From contig CAIIXF020000002.1 in the NCBI GenBank assembly GCA_903813345.2, forward strand, positions 9,571,555 through 9,635,554: a DNA stretch of 64,000 nucleotides, written 5' to 3'. Of the stretch, positions 1-12,000 are shown one piece after another. The position numbers were made by a program, and so were the translations under genes. How positions within the stretch are numbered: the first letter of the stretch is position 1; each line of letters begins with the position of its first letter. The notes beneath the pieces are model-generated. The model did no database searches. It was not told where the DNA came from and saw nothing but the letters and a program-made list of their open reading frames with translations. The DNA is from Owenia fusiformis. Lineage: Eukaryota; Annelida; Polychaeta; Sabellida; Oweniidae.

Positions 1-939
1 AATAGCCCAAAATTTGTCCAAAAATTCAAATTTTTCATGCTCAAGGCTGAATTATTTTGCCTTTTTTGCTACATTTATCAGTGCAGTGACAAGAAGTCTT
101 GTGGATAGCGCAACTTTTCCTGAACGTTTCTCTAATAAGATATTTTAATGACAAAATAACTACATTTAGTCTGGAATAAATTGTCACAAAATATAATGAC
201 CCCAGGGGTCAAGAGAACCCTATAAAATCAAAAGTGCTGAGAGGATTTGAGCAAAAATGTACATATCACTTCATAAAACCCCGAACTTTAAAATTCATAT
301 TGAACAAAATGCATATTCAGTCAACCATGACACTAATAGGGTCAATACAACTCACGTGGGATTTGTTTTGCTCATCGTATAGGAAAAGTAGTACTTAATA
401 CACTAGTTCGCTACTTTGTAGATGTATGGCACGTATATGTGTACATGTATTGGCAATTAATGTTTGGTGATAGCTAGTAGGAGTGTCAGGGACCGCTGAC
501 AGATTATTATTTTGAACCAAAAAATTGAATTATATTTTTGGCGGTCTCAGTAAATCAATGGGGTAATCAGGTCCTACGTGCTTTTTACAGGCCCAGAAAT
601 CAATGCTCGCTTATAAATGTAGCAAAATCTTTTTTCGTTCGTGGGATATTTTTTCCACCATATAACCGAACGGGAAGTTTTTGAATAGGACTACATGATC
701 TGAATGGATGAGAGGATTCGATGGGCTGGGATTTGAGAAATTATGATTTGAACTTTGCCAATTTTACATGTATTCCAATGGGTGAAAAAGTAAGTTGCTT
801 TCTACCTAATATGAACCACATTTATTAGTGAATTTCGAGAAATATGTCGAATTTAGCCATATTTCGCATATCTTTTTATGGAACCATTTAAAGTTTTGCA
901 AATTAACCCCTTAAATTCTGGAGACGACGATCTAAATTT

Positions 940-952
940 TGCTGAGTCAGCA
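940..952. promoter_or_regulatory. Perfect T-MARE-like palindrome in satellite unit 1
   Basis: TGCTGAGTCAGCA is a perfect palindrome around a central G and equals the classical Maf recognition element of the TPA type (TGCTGAC/GTCAGCA), with an AP-1 core TGAGTCA. It recurs in copy 2 at 2278-2290; copy 3 ends before this position. The match is seen; occupancy by a Maf/CNC or AP-1 factor is inference. Confidence 0.5.
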
Positions 953-2277
953 ATTTTCGTTTTTTCATTGAAAACAGTACTTTTCAGCCTAAATTGCTAC
1001 ATTTCTGCTCTCTTATCAAGTAATTTGATGCAGTTCTTGCCAAATTAAAGGAAACATACCCCAAACGTTCCACAGTGTGCGAAGTTCCAACATTTTGACC
1101 CTTTAAACCCACGAAAGACCCAATTTTAAAGGGACGTATTCAGTAAACCTGCACAAAAGACAATGCTACTTGAACTAGCCATCAGAAGTTCATGAAAAAC
1201 GAAAAATCAATGATGTTCAGTTTAGTAAAGTAGCAAATAGTCCTACTTATGAGAGAATATAAATCACTTAAGCAATTTGTACAACTTTAAACAGCTGTTT
1301 TAAGTAGATTAGTATCGTTATGGGCAAAAATCCCCCAAAATAGCCCAAAATTTGTCCAAAAATTCAAATTTTTCATGCTCAAGGCTGAATTATTTTGCCT
1401 TTTTTGCTACATTTATCAGTGCAGTGACAAGAAGTCTTGTGGATAGCGCAACTTTTCCTGAACGTTTCTCTAATAAGATATTTTAATGACAAAATAACTA
1501 CATTTAGTCTGGAATAAATTGTCACAAAATATAATGACCCCAGGGGTCAAGAGAACCCTATAAAATCAAAAGTGCTGAGAGGATTTGAGCAAAAATGTAC
1601 ATATCACTTCATAAAACCCCGAACTTTAAAATTCATATTGAACAAAATGCATATTCAGTCAACCATGACACTAATAGGGTCAATACAACTCACGTGGGAT
1701 TTGTTTTGCTCATCGTATAGGAAAAGTAGTACTTAATACACTAGTTCGCTACTTTGTAGATGTATGGCACGTATATGTGTACATGTATTGGCAATTAATG
1801 TTTGGTGATAGCTAGTAGGAGTGTCAGGGACCGCTGACAGATTATTATTTTGAACCAAAAAATTGAATTATATTTTTGGCGGTCTCAGTAAATCAATGGG
1901 GTAATCAGGTCCTACGTGCTTTTTACAGGCCCAGAAATCAATGCTCGCTTATAAATGTAGCAAAATCTTTTTTCGTTCGTGGGATATTTTTTCCACCATA
2001 TAACCGAACGGGAAGTTTTTGAATAGGACTACATGATCTGAATGGATGAGAGGATTCGATGGGCTGGGATTTGAGAAATTATGATTTGAACTTTGCCAAT
2101 TTTACATGTATTCCAATGGGTGAAAAAGTAAGTTGCTTTCTACCTAATATGAACCACATTTATTAGTGAATTTCGAGAAATATGTCGAATTTAGCCATAT
2201 TTCGCATATCTTTTTATGGAACCATTTAAAGTTTTGCAAATTAACCCCTTAAATTCTGGAGACGACGATCTAAATTT

Positions 2278-2290
2278 TGCTGAGTCAGCA
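2278..2290. promoter_or_regulatory. Perfect T-MARE-like palindrome in satellite unit 2
   Basis: Same 13-bp palindrome as at 940-952, exactly 1338 bp downstream. Confidence 0.5.
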
Positions 2291-3483
2291 ATTTTCGTTT
2301 TTTCATTGAAAACAGTACTTTTCAGCCTAAATTGCTACATTTCTGCTCTCTTATCAAGTAATTTGATGCAGTTCTTGCCAAATTAAAGGAAACATACCCC
2401 AAACGTTCCACAGTGTGCGAAGTTCCAACATTTTGACCCTTTAAACCCACGAAAGACCCAATTTTAAAGGGACGTATTCAGTAAACCTGCACAAAAGACA
2501 ATGCTACTTGAACTAGCCATCAGAAGTTCATGAAAAACGAAAAATCAATGATGTTCAGTTTAGTAAAGTAGCAAATAGTCCTACTTATGAGAGAATATAA
2601 ATCACTTAAGCAATTTGTACAACTTTAAACAGCTGTTTTAAGTAGATTAGTATCGTTATGGGCAAAAATCCCCCAAAATAGCCCAAAATTTGTCCAAAAA
2701 TTCAAATTTTTCATGCTCAAGGCTGAATTATTTTGCCTTTTTTGCTACATTTATCAGTGCAGTGACAAGAAGTCTTGTGGATAGCGCAACTTTTCCTGAA
2801 CGTTTCTCTAATAAGATATTTTAATGACAAAATAACTACATTTAGTCTGGAATAAATTGTCACAAAATATAATGACCCCAGGGGTCAAGAGAACCCTATA
2901 AAATCAAAAGTGCTGAGAGGATTTGAGCAAAAATGTACATATCACTTCATAAAACCCCGAACTTTAAAATTCATATTGAACAAAATGCATATTCAGTCAA
3001 CCATGACACTAATAGGGTCAATACAACTCACGTGGGATTTGTTTTGCTCATCGTATAGGAAAAGTAGTACTTAATACACTAGTTCGCTACTTTGTAGATG
3101 TATGGCACGTATATGTGTACATGTATTGGCAATTAATGTTTGGTGATAGCTAGTAGGAGTGTCAGGGACCGCTGACAGATTATTATTTTGAACCAAAAAA
3201 TTGAATTATATTTTTGGCGGTCTCAGTAAATCAATGGGGTAATCAGGTCCTACGTGCTTTTTACAGGCCCAGAAATCAATGCTCGCTTATAAATGTAGCA
3301 AAATCTTTTTTCGTTCGTGGGATATTTTTTCCACCATATAACCGAACGGGAAGTTTTTGAATAGGACTACATGATCTGAATGGATGAGAGGATTCGATGG
3401 GCTGGGATTTGAGAAATTATGATTTGAACTTTGCCAATTTTACATGTATTCCAATGGGTGAAAAAGTAAGTTGCTTTCTACCT

Positions 3484-5068
3484 TAGTAAACTGTGTATAA
3501 ACAAGGCATAAATGACAAATTCAGAACAGGACCGTGGTGTATTTCGTAAATAATAAGGTTTCAAACGCAATGTCGTTAGACGACTACGTATGACTTCTAT
3601 CGAATTCTATGGACGGTGACGTATTGTATTAGTTGTACATAAGATATTTAGCGGACCGCGGTTACGTGCATGTACATCTGTCAAGTCAAGGTTGCTAGAT
3701 CTGATAGCCTCTTTCCATGTTATTGTTATAATGGGTAAGAAATGGAATATTGAATTTCCTATATTTGGTTTCAGGACTCGCAAGAGACGCTCTTGTTTCA
3801 GCCTCTATAGGACAATGAAAAAAATTGTCACTTGCTTTATTTATGAAACCAATGAAAGTGTAAAAGATAGCAATGGAGAGGCAAAAGAAGATTTAGGATC
3901 AAGTACTGATGAAGATAAAAAAAATTAATAACAATGAATCGGGGTTTTATATTTGAATCAGGTTCGCGTAACCGTCCATCAATTTTTTACGTTACCGCAA
4001 ATTCAAAATACATTATTATGGCTTGAGTATAACATATTAGGTGGTTTCCAATGCTCAATTGGCTTTGTATGATCGTCTGTAGGTTAAATCGATTTACCCC
4101 AAGGTTTTAGGCAAGGTAGACCATGCCCTAACAACAAAAATAAACAAAAGTTTTGTGTAGTTTTGAATTTCAAACTCGACAGTTTTTCTCTTATCTCATG
4201 TTATCCCCGGGCATCAATTTGCAAAGACTACGTTCAAAATATACATTACTGAATGCATCACCGAATGCGACGCTTACGTAAATCGTCCATCCTTTCATTG
4301 ATACACAGTAGTAGAAAATAATGCACCAACCTTAGTTTTCTCTTCCATTTTATTGGATAAATCAGTGAACGTAGCCGTCCAACCTCGTTTTCAGAGGTGG
4401 CGTAACCGTCATGCTATAACACAGTGATACCTATAGGCTCATGTTTTGGTGAAGCAAGCGTAGTTGGCGTAGTAAACATACTATCATGTGGTTATTTTCA
4501 ATGAAATACCCGTAGCAGACGTAGCCGTCCGAACTTGCTCGAAGCATAATCCCAATTTCAATCGGATAAGGTCACGACTTTTCATAGAATGGTAATATCT
4601 ATTCCGTATAAATGTAAACAATACGACTAATACGAACACTACCGCGTAAATATGTAGATCTAGTTTGACTTTAAGGTGCAAATGAAATGTTTCTCAAATA
4701 AAAAAAATTAACCTTTCAGTATGTCCATGAGGGCCATGCTTTCAGTAAACAAGATTACATATACAATGCTTAAAGCATGGCTCAATTGATATGTCAAGCT
4801 TTTGGTATGCAGCACTAATTCCCTTTGAAGGAAAATAGATACATGTAGTTAGAAAAATTTACAAAGGACCAGTTCACTAAAAATAATAGATATACATGGT
4901 GTAACGGTAATAATTTATTTCAGATATCACATTTACTTTTGATCATTTTTAACTCCCTTCAACAAGACGTCGTTCGGCAATTTTCCATTTTCACTAGTGC
5001 GCTAAAACACGCATAGTGTTCTTTTGATTTTCAGGTGAGGTCGTCCTCTTTGATGTTGTGTCCGTTAG
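3484..5068. other. Non-coding span with recurring CGTAACCGTCC-type motif
   Basis: No gene recognised. A 78-aa frame at 3692-3928 (+) has a charged C-terminus (ends DEDKKN) and an internal acceptor-like TTTCAG near 3772, so it could be a terminal exon, but there is no other support. Between 3967 and 4530 the motif CGTA[A/G]CCGTCC and close variants occur five times (3967, 4277, 4370, 4401, 4520), denser than expected in AT-rich DNA. Confidence 0.4.
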
Positions 5069-5271
5069 CACTGGCGGACCAAGGGGGACCCCTCCCCTTG
5101 TGGGCCCAGAAAATTTTTTAGGGCCACAAAAAATTGGCCTGTTTGGACATAATTTGGCCTTTTTATGCCAAATTATCAAAAATGGGCCTAACATTTTCAG
5201 ACTTATGCCCATTTTTTGCTGACTCGAAATTTGCACCCCCTCCAACTTGTTAGTTTCTTGATCCGTCAGTG
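5069..5271. mobile_element. Small TIR element with 5-bp target duplication
   Basis: The ends are imperfect inverted repeats: CACTGGCGGACC at the left and the complement of CACTGACGGATC at the right. The five bases GTTAG flank the element directly on both sides (5064-5068 and 5272-5276), as expected of a target-site duplication. The interior is G/C-run rich and then rich in TTGGCC-type words, with no coding. A similar left end (AGTGGCGGATCC plus a G run) recurs near 47753. Confidence 0.6.
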
Positions 5272-5504
5272 GTTAGTTGCGCCGAATCTGTGCACTAAGA
5301 CCGGAAATGTTAATGATTAACTAGGGCTGAACTGAACTTTATCATTATTAATTAGTAAATTGCTCATCATTTCTTTAGATAACGTATGATGTCAAGCTCA
5401 TGGCAACACTCATTGCAGATATTTGGTAAATACCTTCAGTCTGACCCATCATCCAATATCCCTATAAGTCACCCACACCTGACTCCACCTGTCCCGTACT
5501 CCCC

Positions 5505-5515
5505 ATATATAAACC
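5505..5515 (+). promoter_or_regulatory. Possible TATA box of gene A
   Basis: CATATATAAAC lies about 470 bp before the gene A start codon. The interval has no large open frame and includes a 3-codon upstream ORF (ATG ACA TAT TAA). TATA-like strings are common in AT-rich DNA, so this is only a candidate. Confidence 0.25.
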
Positions 5516-5983
5516 AAATGATTAGATTCAGAAGTTCAGATCACACGAAACAATGACATATTAAATCTTCGTTTAGCGGCGAATACCGATGGTTCAAAAT
5601 TAGCTCTGTCACATTTTCATTATATTAGATTTTTGTCGTTCGAAGCTTATAAGTTTGTTTCCAATTAAGAAGTATTTTAGGGAAAATACTGATCATGAGT
5701 CAACTAGTACTTTTTACAAATAAATAATCCCGCTAAACAAACAATCAAGTTAACAATACCGTTTGCTTTGTTTTTGGTTAATGATTAAAGAATGTACGAT
5801 TGGATTTTATCAATCTCGTACCTTGCACCTATTACACTGCACTATCAACAGCATCACCTGCTTTTTATAAAACACCTCAAGATTAGCTGCTTACATATAC
5901 CAGTAAAACAATCAATCAATAATGAATTAATAATTTAAAATATTATCGAGATTTGTTAATTTAGGACTTTTGGACACTATGCC

Positions 5984-6053
5984 ATGTCTATCAATCAGAT
6001 AGTTCGGGTTTTAGGATGTTTGATGGTTGCATATCTGTCAACACAAACAACAG
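5984..6053 (+). CDS. Gene A exon 1 (signal peptide)
   Basis: ATG opens 23 codons with a hydrophobic core (VLGCLMVAYL) ended by small and polar residues, then G|GTAAGT. An ATG three bases upstream (5980) is in another frame and meets a stop within a few codons. Exon ends in phase 1. Confidence 0.75.
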
Positions 6054-9000
6054 GTAAGTTGGATTATTGTAAATTTAAAAGATTCAAATAATTAATTTAC
6101 ATTTTTGTGAATTAAACTACATAATGTATGAGTCTTAGATAGCATTCGCAAATTTAATATCCGGCTGACGGATTAACCACTAGCTTCATGGCCAAAATCA
6201 TTTGAACATGGTTAGTACGTGCTACTTTTCATATTCATATTTAAATGAATTTGCCCTACAATAGCAGTTAATCCGTCAGCCGGCGGTTGAATTTGCAAAT
6301 GTTAGCTAATTTGTCGTGTTTGGCATTATTATTGATTTATTTGTTTTTAAACTGTGGCCAAATGCCAATTTTTTAGTGTGGCGATGCATATACCAGATTA
6401 TTGTAAACAATTGCAATAAGTACAATTTGGATAAGCAAATACAAATGCGATGTAGTTATAAGAGGTTTATAAGATCTTTTTTATTTTTAATAGTGACGAA
6501 AAGTTATGAAACTTCGCCTTAAATACTGAAAACACCCTTTTAGGAACCATTTTAATTTTCACCCAGAGTAAGTGTTTAATACAAAATTCTGATGAATATT
6601 TTTTCAATGCTGTGATAACATTTATTCATTTTGTCATTTTGCTTATGGTACATGTACTTAGAATGTTTATATTATATCAAATCATTTATTAGGCGGAGAG
6701 TACAGTTTGCAAAAATTATCATTCGCATTCTCCTTTTTTGAGATCGGTCTCTTCCGATACCTAAACACTTTCCCTTTGGACTATAGCTTCAACCGTTCTC
6801 GACAACAATGAAGTCGCTACCTGAAGTAAGATATTTCGAAGGAGGGGTTTCTTTGAATGATTTATTATTCTCAGACCCGCAGCCTGAGAATTGTACCAAG
6901 GGAGGGGATGGAATAGAATCGTGAAAAACTGCAGGACTTGAACTTTTGGCCAGGGAAATACACCAAAGCCCTCGAAACCCCTACCCCCTTGCCACGGGCC
7001 AGTTTCTAGTGATTCATTTACTTTTGCGTTGTTACGAGGATATGGACAGAGAGGAACCATAGGCTACCATCTATTTTTTGTTCCTGAACACCACGTATTC
7101 GGCTAAAATGTCTTAATGGTTCTGTAACTATGGGCAGCGTGTTTTTCGGTACACTTAAATTCCTTGTTCATAGCGTGAGCCATTCTCGATAAGAAATAAG
7201 AAATTGTTAATTTTGAATGATGTTTATGGTGCACCTCTAGCCAAGGTTATCAAATATTGCTGTCTTATCGGGGCAACAATTAAGTTGGACAATTGATTTG
7301 GTGAGCTTATATTGCATTGAAGAAAGGGTCTTTCAGATGTCTTGCCAAGAATAAGAACACCACATCTATGCAGCAAAGTGGTTTATCCCATGGTTGCAAG
7401 GATATAGATCAAATGTTAAGTAAAGATGTATATGATATGTGGATCAATATATCATATTTTAGTAAAACATTCTCTAATTCACATCGAATATCACTTTTAA
7501 ACTATCGAATATCACTTCTTAAAAAGTGAAGCCGCCAGCCAGTTTTCATTGAAAAAGGTAAAAACACCAAAATCACACCCCCCCCCTCTATTTTACTTTG
7601 ACTATTTTTGACCTCATTTGACCTACTTTTTATAAATTAATAAACCTCCTTCGAGAGTTTTGAATGACCAAGCCATAATATGGTATCTTAGTTTGTACTG
7701 TACCTCTTCAACTTTGGAAACGCCAGGGATCATGATCACCCTTGGCCGTTAGTGTTATGAAAAATACATTGCCCGCATGAGGGTTTAAAAGTTTATCTTA
7801 TCTGATGGATTCTTGGGTAAAACATAAAAATATATTAAACTTTTTCCAAAACACCTCGTTTTGACATCAGTAACAACCGCATAACACTTCACCGGGACTA
7901 ATGACGCCATCTATAATTGTGTACCCTCTTCAATAAGTTTCATTTTGCTCCTTCAAAAGATAGATTCACTTACACTCATTGAAACGAGTCTTCGATCTAG
8001 ACGCAAACAGAAATTGTCTCTATCGGTTTAATCACCTTTACACAAGTCAAATACATTTTTGTAATCAACCTGTAATTAAAAACATATGAGATACAATTAT
8101 TTTATGAATGGCTTTTCCCATTTTACGGTATGACCATATTCTTGTGAACCAATTGTACTCTCGTTCTTTCACATTTTGACATACTGCTAAGATATTTATT
8201 CAAAATACCTAATAGATCTGCCGAGTGTAATGATTGAATTTTTTTCTGATTATACTCCGATACTGTTTTGTCATTTCTCAAAGTGACGTCAAGTTCAATT
8301 AATTATATTTATCGGATAACACAACTGATCGTGAAAACTGCACTCAACATACACTATTGCAATCTGAAATAACTGTTCCCACATTATCTACAGACTTAAG
8401 ATCTCTGTAGAATTGCTTGATGACATGTGAGGTTAAGATAAAGCTAACCTTGTTGAGTTTTATGAGAACTATGAGAATATTATAAACGATTTGATTCACT
8501 GTTGAATAATTGCCCCCCCCTTCCTAATCTTTGTAATAATTTATATTCGCTATCGAATAATTGCATGAGAGCTCTCATCGGTTAAGTGAGATGTAAAAGT
8601 TCCAATGGTCTTGCAGTTATCTTTCAAATATAAGGTTGGACAACCTATTGTCTATTTTTATATCAGGTGGGTCTATTTTGTAAGTTCATTATCTATTTTA
8701 TGTGTCCCATCGTTTTTCAAGTTCAATGTCAAAATAAGGTGCGTCAAAGATCGTTATTTTTGATTGGTTGATTAAAATGAATTAATACTGCGAATAGACT
8801 AGATGCGAGTAATAATTTAATTTGCGTAATTGTGATTATACAAAAATTGATCAATTTAAACTAATTAATATCTACGAGAATTTTCTACTATATTTTCCGT
8901 GTTATCTGACCCGAATTAGCCAACTGGTGGTGAAAATGAACTACCTTTTGGCATCTGGGTTATTAACGAGTAGTCTCTTGTTTGTTATACAGGATGGGCT

Positions 9001-12000
9001 AAAAACGCCACTTTATTTCTTTTCAAGACACTATAACTTTTTTTATTTTCCAACCTATATACCCCAGTTTTGCAGTTACATAGTGCCAGTTTTTTTTTAG
9101 TAATAATATAATGTAAGAAGTACTTCAACTTGGATTATATTTGATCTAAAAGAGGAGCTCAATTGGGCCACCGTCTTTGATGATAGCTTTTAGTCTTAGT
9201 TGCCTTGCTGATATAGCACTAGTATCAGTGAAATGTTGGCTAAGTTTCTTTCAACATGTCTTAATTGCCAGCTTTAGTTGGGCAATTTTCTAGATTGGGT
9301 GCCCTCATACCATCTCCTGGAGACCTTCCAATACCCAATACTCACTGGGGTTTGCAGCAGGATTATTTGCTTGGTGACAGTATCAGTTCAGGAACATTTT
9401 GCAAATTATGTTTATTTCTCATGGCACACCACATGTTTAAGTGAGACGCTGGTGACATATTTTATTCAAGTAAAAGTGTACAGTTCATAATCCATGGCTA
9501 GATAGCATCGTCTAGTTTCATTTGGTATGCAAACTATGATTTTGTTCATAAATTAAAAAAGTTATAGCATTTTGAAAAAGTGGCGTTTTTTGGCCCACCC
9601 TAATACCCCTTCTTATTCCATAGGGTATCGACCATGTATCATTCTTGTAACTAATGGAAAAAAATCATTGTTAGTACTATATTTTACTTTTTTTTTATTA
9701 AACCATAGAATAATATTTCCAAACTATTTACTGGAACACCAGTATTGTCAGATACACCGTTGTCACAAATGGCGGCCACGGGTTCGTATTTGATTTGATT
9801 TTTCATTAACTGTAGCGCAAATTGAGATTTCATATAATACACCATCACAGGAGCTTGATATGCACTGCACAGAACAAGCGATGATAAAGTCCCATGAATA
9901 TGAGAACCAAGTGATTAAAGAGTTGAACCAACAACTAAGTCCGCTATTTGTGACAACGGTATCTGACTTTACCGGGTATTCCGGTGTGAAGGAAATTGAA
10001 TTGGGTCTATTTTCAAAGAAGCATTGTGACTTTGTCAAATGATCAGCATAAGGTTTGTGCTGCCCATGTCATGAGTTGTTTCATTGAGTAGAATGCGTAT
10101 TCAGTGATTTGTTTTATAATAGCAATACAGTTATCTCCAGAATCGTAACTAGAGTTGTGTAAAATGTAAGTAACTAAATACACATTTTGTCATTTTTTGT
10201 GACAGTATAAGTCACTGTGACATCGATATACTGAATACACTGTATGTATGTTTTAATCCATTGCAGGAGCATCTACATTACAATACGGCGTTAGAGACAA
10301 TAGACTATCTGACTATTTCCCAAGCTATTGTGAGAGTACTGGTCAATGTGACATCGATATACTGAATACACTGTATGTATGTTTTAATCCATTGCAGGAG
10401 CATCTACATTACAATACGCCGTTAGAGACAAGAAACTCTCTGACTATTTCCCAAGCTATTGTGACAGTACTGGTCAATGTGACATCGATATACTGAATAC
10501 ACTGTATGTATGTTTTAATCCATTGCAGGAGCATCTACATTACAATACGGCGTTAGAGACAAGAAACTCTCTGACTATTTCCCAAGCTATTGTGACAGTA
10601 CTGGTCAATGTGACATCGATATACTGAATACACTGTATGTATGTCTTAATCTATTGCAGGAGCATCTACATTACAATACGGCGTCAGAGACAGGAGACTC
10701 TCTGACTATTTTCCAAGCTATTGTGACAGTACTGGTCACTGTGACATCGACCCATATACTGAATACACTGTATGTATGTTTTAATCCATTGCAGGAGCAT
10801 CTACATTACAATACGGCGTTAGAGACAAGAAACTCTCTGACTATTTCCCAAGCTATTGTGACAAAACTGGTCAATGTGATATCGATATACTGAATACACT
10901 GTATGTATGTCTTAATCTATTGCAGGAGCATCTACATTACAATACGGCGTCAGAGACAGGAGACTCTCTGACTATTTTCCAAGCTATTGTGACAGTACTG
11001 GTCACTGTGACATCGACCCATATACTGAATACACTGTATGTATGTCTTAATCTATTGCAGGAGCATCTACATTACAATACGGCGTCAGAGACAAGAGACT
11101 CTCTGACTATTTCCCAAACTATTGTGACAGTACTGGTCACTGTGACATCGACCCATATACTGAATACACTGTATGTATGTCTTAATCTATTGCAGGAGCA
11201 TCTACATTACAATACGGCGTCAGAGACAAGAGACTCTCTGACTATTGCCCTAGCTATTGCGACAATACGGGCAACTTCGTTGAGGAGGTTACCTGCATTT
11301 CTCCCCCGTACTGTTGCGTTCAACGATCCGCTGGCGGGTTCGAAGGACTTAAATGCTGCGAAAATAGAATTGACCGAATAGACTCTTCTTACAGGGATGG
11401 CCATAATTGCAAGGAGAATGGAAGGAACAAAATAAAACTGAGTCGCAAGAGAAGAGGTGGGTTATAAATAAATTAAATTAATGATGATTCACCGTTACCA
11501 GTTAAATAATCATCATAGCTTCTCTAATTGATCAACTGTTCATTATTAAAATTTTGATGCGTATTTATCTAGACATCGATATACACTACACTATATAACT
11601 GTAAAATGGGTATATAGGTTGGAAAATAAAAAGGATATAGTGTCTTGAAAAAGTGGCGCTTTTTTGGCCCACTCTGTGCATGTGCTGCATAAAAACTATT
11701 ATATCCAAACTACAAATTAAAGTTCAACTTTCAACTGAAAATCTAAAATACGATTAACTCGATCGCTTCAGAAACCAAGCCTGTTGGTGAAGTGTGTCCA
11801 GCATTCTGTGTTGATGGGTCATGGCATGAGGCAGTGTACTGCATGAAGGGTTACTGCTGCGAGGAGACGACTTCCCCAGGACGATTCTCCCTCATATGCT
11901 GTTCAAATAGTAACAGTAGTGTCGTTAACAAATACAAACAGGGCCACAACTGTAGGAGTGCAGATATCTTAAACGGCTAGTAAGTACTTTAGCCTTCGTT

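Larger units (their letters stand above)
1..3483. repeat. 1338-bp tandem satellite, 2.6 copies
   Basis: The unit starting at 1 restarts at 1339 and 2677, giving an exact period of 1338 bp with no length change. Blocks compared by eye between copies are identical. The third copy stops at 3483, equivalent to unit position 807, and sequence then becomes unrelated. The left end is cut by the window, so the array may be longer. No open frame of useful length lies in the unit, so it looks like a non-coding satellite or a very recent tandem duplication. Each full unit contains a perfect 13-bp palindrome (separate entry) and a short inverted repeat near unit position 485-500 (TGTCAG/CTGACA). Complete identity could also be an assembly artefact. 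Confidence 0.95.

Noticed and set aside
1-3483. Possibility that the 1338-bp unit is a protein-coding or rRNA/histone-type repeat
   Set aside because: No long frame on either strand, no recognisable RNA gene sequence, AT-rich throughout.
6761-7060. Minus-strand frame of 99 codons, Trp- and Pro-containing
   Set aside because: Lies in intron 1 of gene A, no splice signals or recognisable domain; composition gives no clear coding signal.
10654-11381. Open frames of 79 and 153 codons with a repeated 45-residue pattern
   Set aside because: They read the tandem acceptor array of gene A in a frame that differs from the spliced exon; the 45-residue period is just 135 bp divided by three.
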